NCBI GenBank assembly: GCA_003214355.1
Contig: QCLS01000011.1
Location: forward strand, 1-39,081
Direction: 5' to 3'
Source: Prochlorococcus sp. AG-418-C09
GTDB taxonomy: Bacteria; Cyanobacteriota; Cyanobacteriia; PCC-6307; Cyanobiaceae
Length of the DNA: 39,081 bases
The position numbers were made by a program, and so were the translations under genes. Within the stretch, counting starts at the first letter, position 1; every line of letters begins with the position of its first letter. Of this stretch, positions 28,642 to 37,701 are shown in pieces. The notes under the pieces are model-generated. The model saw nothing but the letters and a program-made list of their open reading frames with translations. It ran no database searches and was not told the origin of the DNA.

Positions 28642-30156
28642 ATGGAAATAAGTTATGAATCAGTAAAGTCACTTGGTATTTTAGTGCATCCCTCAAGCCT
28701 CCCAGGAGGGACATATTGTGGGACCTTTGGTAAATGTCTTGAAGACTGGATTGATACACTATCTAGGCACAGAATAACAACCTGGCAATTTTTGCCATTA
28801 TCCCCAACTGATTCAACAGGCTCTCCTTATAGTTCTCCTTCTAGTTTTGCTCTTAACCCATGGTTAATAGATGTTGATGAACTACAGCAAAATAAATACA
28901 TATCTAAACAAGAGTCCTTTGAGGAGATAAGAAAGGGGAGTGAGGTTTTAAATTATTTTGATTTTAAAATTGCAGATAATTTGTCTAGCAAGATTGGAGA
29001 CGTTCTTTTAGATGCATGGAGGTATCAATCAGATCATAATAAGGTTTTATTCTCGAAATGGATTAGTAAAAATAATTGGGTAGAGGATTACGCAATATTT
29101 ATGAGTTTAAAAGATGAATTTTGTAATATGGCTTGGTGGGAGTGGCCTGAAGAATTTAGTTCAAGAAATGAGAAACATATTAAATTATGGGTTTTAAACA
29201 ATAAAAAGAAGTTATTAAAAACGAAATTAATTCAATGGCATTTGGATAGACAGTGGCAGAAAATAAAAAAGAGAGCAAAAACTAATGGGATAAAGCTGGT
29301 TGGAGATTTACCTTTTTATGTTTCAAGAGATAGCGTTGATGTCTGGAGTAATAGATCTCTTTTCTCTGTTTCATCTAATGGGGATTTAATTTTCCAAAGT
29401 GGGGTACCTCCAGATTATTTCTCAGATTCTGGTCAGCTATGGGGGACCCCCGTTTATTATTGGGCTAAACATCAAAGAACAAAATTTGATTGGTGGAAAA
29501 AACGATTTACAAGGCAATTTGAATTAGTTGATCTCTTAAGACTTGATCATTTTCGAGCAATGGCAGGTTATTGGAGGGTAGATGGGAAAGCTAAAAATGC
29601 TATTGATGGGCAATGGATTAGATCTCCTGGTAAGACTTTATTAAAAAGCCTTATGACTGCTTTAAGAGTAGATAGCTTACCCATCATTGCAGAGGATCTT
29701 GGAGTGATTACAGATGATGTTAATATTTTAAGGGATGAATTTGACTTGGCAGGCATGAAGATATTGCAATTTGCTTTTGATGGGAATAAAGATAATCCTT
29801 ACCTTCCAGAGAATTATGAAGGGGATAATTGGGTCGTCTATACAGGTACGCATGATAATTCAACTACTACTTCTTGGTGGAATAATCTAGACGAAAATTT
29901 AAAAAGAAACTTAAATGAAAAATATAATTTCTCAGATCAACCTTCTTGGGATTTAATGGAATTAGGCATAAGGACTAATGCAAAACTATTTATTGCTCCA
30001 ATACAAGATATTCTATCTCTGGATGATTCTTGTAGATTAAATAAACCTGGTACAACAAAAGGAAATTGGAAATGGAAATTAAATAAAGAATTAATTGAAA
30101 TTAATTCTTTTTTGGAAAGATATTCAGAAATGGGGAAAAAGTATTCTAGAAATTGA
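28642..30156 (+). CDS. malQ: 4-alpha-glucanotransferase (amylomaltase)
   Basis: A 504-residue GH77 enzyme that transfers maltosyl segments between alpha-1,4-glucans, handling short chains during glycogen breakdown. The start region is GILVHPSSLPGGTYCGTFG. The nucleophile Asp is in LLRLDHFRAMAGYW, the acid/base Glu in IIAEDLGVI, and the stabilising Asp in YTGTHDNSTTTSWW. Length matches bacterial and plastid DPE1-type enzymes. It has a long AT-rich leader with a candidate promoter and ends 8 bp from the tail of the RodZ-like gene on the other strand. Confidence 0.95.
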   Translation: MEISYESVKSLGILVHPSSLPGGTYCGTFGKCLEDWIDTLSRHRITTWQFLPLSPTDSTGSPYSSPSSFALNPWLIDVDELQQNKYISKQESFEEIRKGSEVLNYFDFKIADNLSSKIGDVLLDAWRYQSDHNKVLFSKWISKNNWVEDYAIFMSLKDEFCNMAWWEWPEEFSSRNEKHIKLWVLNNKKKLLKTKLIQWHLDRQWQKIKKRAKTNGIKLVGDLPFYVSRDSVDVWSNRSLFSVSSNGDLIFQSGVPPDYFSDSGQLWGTPVYYWAKHQRTKFDWWKKRFTRQFELVDLLRLDHFRAMAGYWRVDGKAKNAIDGQWIRSPGKTLLKSLMTALRVDSLPIIAEDLGVITDDVNILRDEFDLAGMKILQFAFDGNKDNPYLPENYEGDNWVVYTGTHDNSTTTSWWNNLDENLKRNLNEKYNFSDQPSWDLMELGIRTNAKLFIAPIQDILSLDDSCRLNKPGTTKGNWKWKLNKELIEINSFLERYSEMGKKYSRN

Positions 30157-30163
30157 AAAATAA

Positions 30164-30667
30164 CTAAATAGGCAGCTCCTCTGAGTTGTTTATATTTTTT
30201 TCAATAAATTCAAATTCAATAATTCTGGTTCTCATATAGTAGTTATTTAAAATAAAAATAGAGATTATTAATATCAACAAATATATTACATTTCCATGCC
30301 AAGAACTTAAGAAATCAAATTTATTAACAACGAAACTCTTTCCCACCTTTTTTTTTGTCTCACCTATTTCTTTCTCAGCTATATTAGTTAGTTGATATTT
30401 CTTTAGAAATAAACATTCTTCGAGTTTTAATAGGATTGACCTTATGAATGGATATCTTGGCCTTATTTCTTTAATGTTATTCTCAATAGCATTAATTGTA
30501 GATAGGGGTATCTTCGAAATGTCTGATAGTTGTTTAATAGATATATTCTGCTCTATTCTCGATCTTTTTATAAGATTACCTATCTCTTTATATGGATCAT
30601 CTATTAAAATTTGATCCTCTTGTTTTGTCTCAACTTTTTTTGGAAAGATTAGCTGAAATATTTTCAT
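30164..30667 (-). CDS. Short RodZ-like helix-turn-helix membrane protein
   Basis: A 167-residue protein with a cytoplasmic XRE/RodZ-type helix-turn-helix (about residues 29-90, IGNLIKRSRIEQNISIKQLS and IPLSTINAIENN). A basic stretch follows, then one membrane helix (about 122-147, VIYLLILIISIFILNNYY). Only some 20 residues follow the helix. Canonical RodZ, which couples MreB to the envelope, has a larger periplasmic domain. The gene is unusually AT-rich. It overlaps the RsuA-like gene by ATGA (30664-30667), so the two are translationally coupled. RodZ-like describes architecture. The function is not shown. Confidence 0.75.
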   Translation of the reverse strand: MKIFQLIFPKKVETKQEDQILIDDPYKEIGNLIKRSRIEQNISIKQLSDISKIPLSTINAIENNIKEIRPRYPFIRSILLKLEECLFLKKYQLTNIAEKEIGETKKKVGKSFVVNKFDFLSSWHGNVIYLLILIISIFILNNYYMRTRIIEFEFIEKNINNSEELPI

Positions 30668-31011
30668 TTATTTTTTCTCAATTGATAACTTTCTATTTTT
30701 ATCAACTCCCCTTCCCTTAATATACCTAGTGATATATTACCAACTTTAATAGGATGTAATTCTATCTCGCTTAAACCTAAGAAACTAATAATTCTTCTTA
30801 TTTGCTTACTTATTCTTTCCGTAATAACTATTTTGTAAAAACTATTATTAAGCTCTTTCTTTAAGATATTTTTGCAGGGATTTATTTTCATTCCAATGTC
30901 GATAATTAGTCCATTTACTAGGGTCTTTTTATTCCTAATTAGTATTTCTGCTTTCCTTCTTGTGCAAATACCTAAATCTGATATCGTTTTGTTAATTACT
31001 TTGTGACTCAA
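30664..31011 (-). CDS. RsuA/RluB-like protein lacking the catalytic core
   Basis: A 115-residue protein. Residues 4-45 form an S4 RNA-binding domain of the pseudouridine-synthase type (DLGICTRRKAEILIRNKK, TLVNGLIIDIG). Directly after it comes the family's C-terminal segment (YKIVITERISKQIRRIISFLG, then LHPIKVGNISLGILREGEL), matching the RNRQIRRM region that ends RsuA/RluB enzymes. About 120 residues in between, including the GRLD motif with the catalytic Asp, are absent with no frame break. It cannot be an active pseudouridine synthase as seen. The start codon is TTG at 31011, since the ATG at 31018 is out of frame. Confidence 0.72.
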   Translation of the reverse strand: MSHKVINKTISDLGICTRRKAEILIRNKKTLVNGLIIDIGMKINPCKNILKKELNNSFYKIVITERISKQIRRIISFLGLSEIELHPIKVGNISLGILREGELIKIESYQLRKNK

Positions 31012-31079
31012 CTTTCATTAAGTATTTTCTTAATTTTAATGTATATTGAAAAATCTGTAAGTATTTTTTGCTGATAAAT

Positions 31080-32741
31080 TTAATATACCGGAGTTATTAT
31101 ATCTTTTAAGGCGCTTTTTGCTATTTTTAGCGGACTGAAAGTATCTCTAAGTAAATTAAATAATTTCTCAGCATCTCTAAACTCTAATCTGTCATCATGA
31201 ATAAGACTCATTAAAAGATTCTTTCGAAATTCATATCCTTTCTTACTTATGATTAGTTTTAAACTAGCATTAGCTACAGGAATTAAGTCTTTATTTATGT
31301 TTAAAGAGTCTTTGAATAAGATATTTAATAAACTTTCTAATTTATCAAGTTGTAATCTTCCATTTTTATCGAAGATAACATCAATTAGAATGTTAACAAT
31401 TTCATCAGAGTCATCTGTCAGGAGTTTTTTGGCAATATATGGGTAAGCAATCCTAATAATCTTAAAATTTGGATCTAGTCTAAGTGCTAAACCTTCTTGG
31501 CTTACAACGGCCCTAATTATTAAGGCGAACCTACTCGGTACTCTAAAAGGATAGGAGTACATAAGTTTTGAAAACTTATCGGTTATCTTCTTAAAGTTGA
31601 ATTCACCTACTTCTTCTCCTAGTGAACCTCCTAAAACTTCTTTTAATGGATCTACAAGTATATTTAGATTTTGTTTATCACTTAGAAAACCTAATGTCTG
31701 AAAGTCTTTAGCTAATAATAAATATTCATTGTTAATTAAATGAACAATCGCTTTAATTAATGTAATTCGATCAGAGTTACTTATTGAATCCATCATCCCA
31801 AAATCCACATAAGCTATATGTCCATTTTTTGAGTCCCCTCCTTTTAAAGCAAACATATTGCCAGGATGAGGGTCGGCGTGAAAATAACCATATTCAAAAA
31901 GTTGTTGAAGTCCACTTATTACCCCAGTTCTTATGAATGATGAAGGTACAAGGTCACTTCTTTCTATTTCTTCTCGGTCTTTAAGCTTTACCCCATCTAC
32001 CCAGGATGTTGTAATTACTCTTCTAGATGTGAGGGATGTTTCTACTTTGGGGATATGGATATCATCATTATCTTTAAATAGATTTGCAAATTTTTGTGCA
32101 TTTTTAGATTCTTGTTCATAATTGATTTCTTCAAATAAAGCTTTTCCAAATTCATCAATTATTGCGCCTATCCCAACTCCAATATTTAGAGGTAGAAAAG
32201 GAGAAAATATTTTTGCTAATATTTTTAGAATTACAACATCTCTTTTAATTATAAAGGTTAAGTTAGGTCTTTGAACCTTTACTGCTACATAATAGTTAGC
32301 CTTCAGTTTTGCTTTGTAAACTTGTCCAAGACTCGCTGAGGCTATGGGTTCAGTTGGAAAATCTTCAAAAAGAGTACTCACATCTGATCCAAGTTCTTCT
32401 TCTATAGTTTTTAATGCTATTTTGTGATCAAAAGCTGGGAGATTATCTTGAAGATTAGATAATTCATTTAACCAATCTTGCCTTACTAGGTCAGGCCTGG
32501 TTGATAAAGCTTGACCAAGTTTTATGTAGCAAGGACCAAGGTCTGTTATTACATTAAACAAATACTTAGATAGGTTCTTTTGAACAACCTTATTTTTACT
32601 CCCACCTTGAAATAATAATCTAATTAAGAAAAATGTTAATGTTAGCAATATGTATAAAATTCTAGGAAATAATATCCAAGGCCTTAATAGAAGCCAGATA
32701 AGATCCCCTTTCGCTGAATACTTAGTTTCCAAATTATTCAT
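31080..32741 (-). CDS. ABC1/UbiB family atypical kinase
   Basis: A 553-residue ADCK/UbiB-type protein. The family's KxGQ motif is in YIKLGQALSTRPDLV. The Ala-rich nucleotide loop is ASASLGQVYKAKL, the Lys is in VAVKVQRPN, the catalytic loop is FHADPHPGNMFAL, and the metal-binding Asp is in AYVDFGMMDSI. A membrane-associating hydrophobic segment sits near residues 20-45. Members act in quinone or other lipid homeostasis, and cyanobacteria carry several copies, so the exact role is unknown. It starts with ATG and is divergent from the PLP decarboxylase gene across 68 bp. Confidence 0.93.
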   Translation of the reverse strand: MNNLETKYSAKGDLIWLLLRPWILFPRILYILLTLTFFLIRLLFQGGSKNKVVQKNLSKYLFNVITDLGPCYIKLGQALSTRPDLVRQDWLNELSNLQDNLPAFDHKIALKTIEEELGSDVSTLFEDFPTEPIASASLGQVYKAKLKANYYVAVKVQRPNLTFIIKRDVVILKILAKIFSPFLPLNIGVGIGAIIDEFGKALFEEINYEQESKNAQKFANLFKDNDDIHIPKVETSLTSRRVITTSWVDGVKLKDREEIERSDLVPSSFIRTGVISGLQQLFEYGYFHADPHPGNMFALKGGDSKNGHIAYVDFGMMDSISNSDRITLIKAIVHLINNEYLLLAKDFQTLGFLSDKQNLNILVDPLKEVLGGSLGEEVGEFNFKKITDKFSKLMYSYPFRVPSRFALIIRAVVSQEGLALRLDPNFKIIRIAYPYIAKKLLTDDSDEIVNILIDVIFDKNGRLQLDKLESLLNILFKDSLNINKDLIPVANASLKLIISKKGYEFRKNLLMSLIHDDRLEFRDAEKLFNLLRDTFSPLKIAKSALKDIITPVY

Positions 32742-32809
32742 TTGAGCTCAAAAAATGATAATAAAGCAAATTACCTTTACATCGATTCTATAAGAGTCAA
32801 TATTACTTT

Positions 32810-34213
32810 ATGAGTATTTCAAGTTTTCTAAAAAGAAAGTTTTCTAAAGAACTATTTTTCCCTTCTCATAATAGAGGCAGGGCATTGCCAAAAGAACTAA
32901 TTAATTTACTAAATGAAGACCCTGGATCATGGGATTTACCGGAATTGCCGGAAATAGGAACTGTACTATCAGAATCAGGATTAATATCAGATGCGCAAAA
33001 CCTTTTCGCTCAGAAATTTCAGGCTAATAAATGCTGGTTTGGAGTTAATGGCGCTTCTGGTCTTATTCAATCAGCAATATTGTCAATGGCTAAACCTGGA
33101 GAGTCTATTTTAATTCCTAGAAATGCTCATATTAGTGTTATTAAGATATGTCTTCTGTGTGATATTGTTCCAATCTTTTATAATCTTGAGTTTTCTGTGG
33201 AGAAGGGATGCTACTTGCCTTTAAATCAATCACAGTTGAAAGAAATATTAAATCATGAGCTGCTATCTTCTAGTAAGATCTCTGGAATAATCATTGTTAA
33301 TCCTTTCTACCAGGGTTTTACAGCTGATATAAGTCCACTAGTAGATGCTTGTCATCAAAAAGGAATACCTGTTTTAGTTGATGAAGCACATGGTGCATAC
33401 TTTCTTTTTTGTGAAAACTTTGGATTACCTAGATCAGCTGTAAGGTCGAATGCAGATTTAGTAGTTCAATCTCTTCATAAATCTCTTACTGGTTTAACTC
33501 AGACTGCAATTCTGTGGTTTAAAGGTACTTTGGTTAAAGAGGAAAATATTATTAAAAGTATAAAGCTTTTGGAGACGACAAGTCCAAGTTCATTGTTACT
33601 TGCATCATGCGAAGAATCTGTTAGGGATTGGCTTGATGAAGATAATCTTAAGATTTATAAGGCAGTTATATCTTCGGCTAGGAATATTTTTGAAGAATTA
33701 GTTTCTAAAGGTGTTCCCTTAATTAAGACAGAAGATCCTTTAAAAATTATTTTGAATACAGGATTAGTGGGTATTGACGGATTTTTCGCGGATAAATTCT
33801 TTTACAAGCATGGACTTATTGCGGAACTCCCTGAAATGCTTACTTTGACCTTTTGTTTGGGGTTTTCAAAACATGATGACTTCGTCAAGGTTTTTTTCGA
33901 TTTGTGGATTAAATTAATTAATGATGTCAAACCCAACAAAAGATTAAAACCATATATACCCCCTTTCGATTTAGTGCAGATTCCTTCTGTTAATCCCTCT
34001 GCTGCCTGGAGTGGGAGAACAGAAAAGCTTCCTCTCAATAGTTCAATTGGTAGGATTTGCTCAGAATTAATTTATCCTTATCCACCAGGTATACCTCTCA
34101 TAGTGCCAGGAGAAAGGATTGATAAAGAAAGAATAGAATGGATTTCAGAACAGAGTCTATACTGTAAAGATCTGGTAAATTCTTACATAACAGTCTTAAC
34201 ATTGGAAAAATAA
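32810..34213 (+). CDS. Orn/Lys/Arg decarboxylase family PLP enzyme
   Basis: A 467-residue fold-type I PLP enzyme. The early substrate loop is CWFGVNGASGLIQSAIL. The Asp that contacts the pyridine nitrogen is in PVLVDEAHGAYF, and the Schiff-base Lys is in VQSLHKSLTGLTQTA. The C-terminal lobe has YPPGIPLIVPGERI, a family signature. It is the short form without the N-terminal receiver-like wing domain of inducible enterobacterial enzymes. Whether it uses arginine, lysine or ornithine cannot be read from the sequence. Polyamine synthesis is the usual role. cdsA starts three bases after its stop. Confidence 0.9.
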   Translation: MSISSFLKRKFSKELFFPSHNRGRALPKELINLLNEDPGSWDLPELPEIGTVLSESGLISDAQNLFAQKFQANKCWFGVNGASGLIQSAILSMAKPGESILIPRNAHISVIKICLLCDIVPIFYNLEFSVEKGCYLPLNQSQLKEILNHELLSSSKISGIIIVNPFYQGFTADISPLVDACHQKGIPVLVDEAHGAYFLFCENFGLPRSAVRSNADLVVQSLHKSLTGLTQTAILWFKGTLVKEENIIKSIKLLETTSPSSLLLASCEESVRDWLDEDNLKIYKAVISSARNIFEELVSKGVPLIKTEDPLKIILNTGLVGIDGFFADKFFYKHGLIAELPEMLTLTFCLGFSKHDDFVKVFFDLWIKLINDVKPNKRLKPYIPPFDLVQIPSVNPSAAWSGRTEKLPLNSSIGRICSELIYPYPPGIPLIVPGERIDKERIEWISEQSLYCKDLVNSYITVLTLEK

Positions 34214-34216
34214 TTT

Positions 34217-35080
34217 ATGAGATTCAGAAGTGGATTATATATAGGAGTATTTGGCTTAGTAGTTGTCCTACTAGGGGGTTGGTACTTTACCTTGGCAATA
34301 ACTTTTTTAACTTATGTCGCATTATTGGAGTTGTTTCGGATGGCAGAATTTACAGGTATTAAGCCTGCTACGAAGACAACTTTAATTTCATGTGCGATAT
34401 TAATTATTTCTACATATTTGGAAGTGCGTGGAATTCTAGATAGAGAAATATCAAGTTCTATTTTGCCGATATCCTCTATAGTGATTTGTACTTGGTTATT
34501 ATTCCAACCTAAACCCGGTAAAATAGCTGATATTGCAACATCTATATTTGGATTATTTTATTTGGGGTTTTTACCAAGTTACTGGGTTAGGCTAAGAGAA
34601 TTAGAAGTATTTTCCCATAGTTCTTCTTTTATAAATTGGTATTCTTTGAATATAGACTCTTTGTCAGGTTTGAGTATTACTTTAATGACCTGCCTTCTAA
34701 TAGTTTCTAGTGATATAGGTTCTTATTTTATTGGAAAAAAATATGGCAAAAATTCATTATCCGCAATTTCACCTGGAAAGACCATAGAAGGTCTTTTTGG
34801 GGGAGTGGCTTGTTCGATTCTTACAGGAATTCTTTTTGCTGTTGTTCTTGATTTTGGCTTCCCAGTTATTATTGGCTTCGTTTTTGGTACCCTTGTTTCT
34901 TTGATGGCCTTAGTTGGGGACCTAATTGAATCTATGATGAAAAGAGATGCTAAATTAAAGGACTCTGGTGACCTACTGCCAGGGCATGGAGGCATGTTAG
35001 ATAGGATTGACAGCTATATCTTTATTCCATCCATAATCTATTGTCTAATTATGATATCTAATTATTATAAATTAATTTAA
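34217..35080 (+). CDS. cdsA: Phosphatidate cytidylyltransferase
   Basis: A 287-residue integral membrane enzyme making CDP-diacylglycerol, the precursor of phosphatidylglycerol, from phosphatidate and CTP. About seven hydrophobic helices are visible. The diagnostic SAISPGKTIEGLFGG and the C-terminal catalytic signature DLIESMMKRDAKLKDSG, followed by LLPGHGGMLDRIDS, are both intact. The ATG lies 4 bp after the decarboxylase stop, so they are co-transcribed. The end overlaps the tail of the DUF2993 gene by four bases. Confidence 0.95.
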   Translation: MRFRSGLYIGVFGLVVVLLGGWYFTLAITFLTYVALLELFRMAEFTGIKPATKTTLISCAILIISTYLEVRGILDREISSSILPISSIVICTWLLFQPKPGKIADIATSIFGLFYLGFLPSYWVRLRELEVFSHSSSFINWYSLNIDSLSGLSITLMTCLLIVSSDIGSYFIGKKYGKNSLSAISPGKTIEGLFGGVACSILTGILFAVVLDFGFPVIIGFVFGTLVSLMALVGDLIESMMKRDAKLKDSGDLLPGHGGMLDRIDSYIFIPSIIYCLIMISNYYKLI

Positions 35081-35673
35081 TCATGTAGATTTATGTTTGT
35101 TGAAAAGTTAGCGCTAATACAATTATCCATAATATTCAAGCTTCTAAATCTTATTTTTTGATCAATTGGAATCTTGATAGATTCGCCTTTCATATTATTT
35201 CTCAGAACAATATTATTTTTATCCAATATTAGTGAAAAACCTAATTCAAAATCAGCTTTTTTATTATCAGAATAGAAATAAATCATATCTTTATTTATTC
35301 TTAAATATCTAATGGAATTTTTATGAGTAGTAAAAAATGCTAATTTACTTTTTAGTTCCGACCATTTCTTTCTTGAAAGGATATCATTTAAGTTAGTGGA
35401 TGTAAGTTTTAATTTAACTTCTATATTAAAATTATTTAAGCCTAGAAGATTCTTGAGATTTATTCTTCTTATATCTAAATCATTTATTAATATTTTTGTT
35501 TCTCTAAGATATATTTCTTGAAAAATTATATTTTCTGCCTTTATTATTATTTCATCAATTTTATTTATAAGTCTTTTATTTTCTTTTTTAATTCTAATTT
35601 CTTTAATATCAATTGTTTTACAAGATCTACTTAAGATTGTTTTTATTGCAAACCTTAATAAATTAATAATCAT
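35077..35673 (-). CDS. DUF2993 (LmeA-like) family protein
   Basis: A basic, strand-rich protein of about 198 residues resembling the DUF2993/LmeA family. It has the pattern IRIKKENKRLINKIDEIIIK, LRETKILINDLDIRR and the long alternating strands typical of an elongated lipid-binding tube. Actinobacterial LmeA binds phospholipids in the envelope, but no signal peptide is clear here. The frame opens at TTG (35700), but ATG at 35673 gives a shorter overlap (11 bases) with the hydrolase gene and is preferred. The gene is very AT-rich and ends the clpC-gldA-like-hydrolase operon. Confidence 0.65.
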   Translation of the reverse strand: MIINLLRFAIKTILSRSCKTIDIKEIRIKKENKRLINKIDEIIIKAENIIFQEIYLRETKILINDLDIRRINLKNLLGLNNFNIEVKLKLTSTNLNDILSRKKWSELKSKLAFFTTHKNSIRYLRINKDMIYFYSDNKKADFELGFSLILDKNNIVLRNNMKGESIKIPIDQKIRFRSLNIMDNCISANFSTNINLHD

Positions 35674-36568
35674 TGATCGATTTACTTTTGAAGAAATCAA
35701 TTAAGATTTTTCCTGTCATTTCAGGCAAATCTAAATGTGGTAAGTGCCCACAATTTTTTAAATTTAAATAATTTAATTGTTCCTTGTCCTTTAATTTTTG
35801 TAATTCTTTTAAACCTAGAATCCTATCATTTTCCCCACATATTGTTTTAGTTGGTATTTCACTCATATATTTAATGTTACCGCCAAAACCTCCACTTTTC
35901 GCAAATGAAGCCAAAGAATCTCTCCACCTTGGACAACCTATGTGAATAGATGCAATCTGTTCCTCTTTTAGCCCAACACTTTTATCTGGGAAAGCGAATG
36001 CTTGCCTGCATAGATTCTTTCTTACCATAGAGGAACCCAGAAATATTGCACCAATCTGATTGAGTGGAAAAAGAAGACTTTTAGGATTACCGAATAGTCC
36101 TGCAGGTGACAAAAGACTAATCTTTTCGATTTGATTTGGAATCTTATTTGAAAGTAATAATGCAACGGAACCCCCCATTGATGCTCCTACTAATTTAATA
36201 TTTTCTTTTAAATCTAATTCTTTTAATAAATCAACAAGATTTGAGATTATATTTTCTGGATTGTATTCATATCCTTTATTTCTGGGTGTAAAACCAAATC
36301 CAAATAAATCGGGAATTATTATTTTAAAATGTTTTTTTAGAATCGGATGTATTCTTCTAAATTCTAGAAAACAGCTATCAAATCCATGAAGTAATAAGAC
36401 AGGTTCTCCTTCCCCTGAGATTACTACTGGAAACTTTGCAGAACCCCAGCTCTTATTAAGTGTTAACCAATTAATCTCATCTGATATTTCCCTCCCCAAA
36501 GGATCAATTATAGAATCTTTGACTTTTCGAAAATAATTTAAATTAGGAAAATTTAAATTATTTGACAT
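35663..36568 (-). CDS. Alpha/beta hydrolase
   Basis: A 301-residue alpha/beta-hydrolase. The oxyanion-hole HG is in PVLLLHGFDSCFLEFR. The nucleophile Ser is in LVGASMGGSVALLL near residue 130. The acid Asp is in ICGENDRILGL, and the catalytic His is in NCGHLPHLDLP. The fold resembles haloalkane dehalogenase/esterase-type members common in cyanobacteria, but the substrate is unknown. It starts 11 bp after the dehydrogenase stop and overlaps the DUF2993 gene, so all belong to one transcript. Confidence 0.9.
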   Translation of the reverse strand: MSNNLNFPNLNYFRKVKDSIIDPLGREISDEINWLTLNKSWGSAKFPVVISGEGEPVLLLHGFDSCFLEFRRIHPILKKHFKIIIPDLFGFGFTPRNKGYEYNPENIISNLVDLLKELDLKENIKLVGASMGGSVALLLSNKIPNQIEKISLLSPAGLFGNPKSLLFPLNQIGAIFLGSSMVRKNLCRQAFAFPDKSVGLKEEQIASIHIGCPRWRDSLASFAKSGGFGGNIKYMSEIPTKTICGENDRILGLKELQKLKDKEQLNYLNLKNCGHLPHLDLPEMTGKILIDFFKSKSINDY

Positions 36569-36579
36569 CGTGTTTTTTT

Positions 36580-37683
36580 TTAATAGCCATTAGTAGTTGT
36601 TATCTTCTGGCTTTCAAATTTTGTTATTACCTCAACTATATCAGTTGGAACTACTGGAAATGGTAGAAAATGAATTTCTGATCCCTCTCTGCACGTAAAT
36701 TCTGCAATTATTTTTAGATTATCCTTTTCAAAAACATTAATACCAAGCTCAGAAATTGTTGTAGGTAAATTTATGTTCTTCATGAAAGGTACTAACTGCC
36801 TAATGGCTTGGCTAGCTAGTTTATTATTGCTTTTCATTTCTTCTAGTTTAAGTTGTATCAATATCCCTACACCAACTATCTCTCCATGCATTGGATTGTT
36901 TTTAGGTTGTAATTGTGTAATAGCATTATGAAGGGAATGGGCTGAAGCGGTTCTACATTTTTCACCTCCAATTCCTCCAATAAGACCTGCAGTTAGGCCA
37001 TTGCCTTCAATAACATTTAACCAAGATTGATTAGTCGCTTCGTAATTTGTATATGCATTTAGACCTTCAATAAATAATTGATCCCTAAGTACTCTTGATA
37101 TTTGTATCGCTTGTTGAACAATTCCATCACTACTTGAAGAACTTGTTAAAGATGATTCGTACCACTTAGCTAATGAATCAGCAATCCCACTGGAAAGGGT
37201 TCTTCTTGGAGCAGATACCAGGAAGGAATAGTCGAAGACTAAGATTCTTGGACAAGAAGTAAGACTTATATCCTTTATAAACTGTCCTTTTTTTGTATAT
37301 AGATTAGCTAAGGCTGTCCATCCAGCACATGTAGAAGCGCTTAGAGGAACAGTAATGCATGGAATTGAAAGATATTCAGCGAGTAATTTACCAGCATCTA
37401 GTACTTTTCCACCCCCAGCGGCGATAATAGAATCACATTTATTTTGATTGGCAAATTTATTTATTCGTTCTAGATCTTCAGGACAGCAATCAAATTCTAA
37501 ATTGGCATCAAAAACATTTACCTTTCGACTTTTTAAATCATTAAGAATTCTAGTTCGTATTGTTTTGGTGGAATCACTTCTACCAAGAACTAATGGCTTT
37601 TTGGAGAATTCTAATATATCTTTTATTGCTAAAGACCATGCTTTGCTACCTCTGATAACTTTTGAAGGAGAAATTAAATGCAT
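36580..37683 (-). CDS. GldA-like metal-dependent alcohol dehydrogenase
   Basis: A 367-residue group III (iron/zinc) dehydrogenase, most like glycerol dehydrogenase. The NAD-binding GGG is in IIAAGGGKVLDAGKLLA. The metal ligands are Asp in SSGIADSLAKWYE and two His in ASAHSLHNAITQL and NPMHGEIVGVG. PLSASTCAGWTALANLYT fits the GldA loop. Glycerol or a related polyol phosphate is the expected substrate, but glycerol-1-phosphate dehydrogenase relatives cannot be excluded. The ATG is 18 bp behind clpC on the same strand. Confidence 0.85.
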   Translation of the reverse strand: MHLISPSKVIRGSKAWSLAIKDILEFSKKPLVLGRSDSTKTIRTRILNDLKSRKVNVFDANLEFDCCPEDLERINKFANQNKCDSIIAAGGGKVLDAGKLLAEYLSIPCITVPLSASTCAGWTALANLYTKKGQFIKDISLTSCPRILVFDYSFLVSAPRRTLSSGIADSLAKWYESSLTSSSSSDGIVQQAIQISRVLRDQLFIEGLNAYTNYEATNQSWLNVIEGNGLTAGLIGGIGGEKCRTASAHSLHNAITQLQPKNNPMHGEIVGVGILIQLKLEEMKSNNKLASQAIRQLVPFMKNINLPTTISELGINVFEKDNLKIIAEFTCREGSEIHFLPFPVVPTDIVEVITKFESQKITTTNGY

Positions 37684-37701
37684 TTAGCAAGACCAGAACG
37701 A

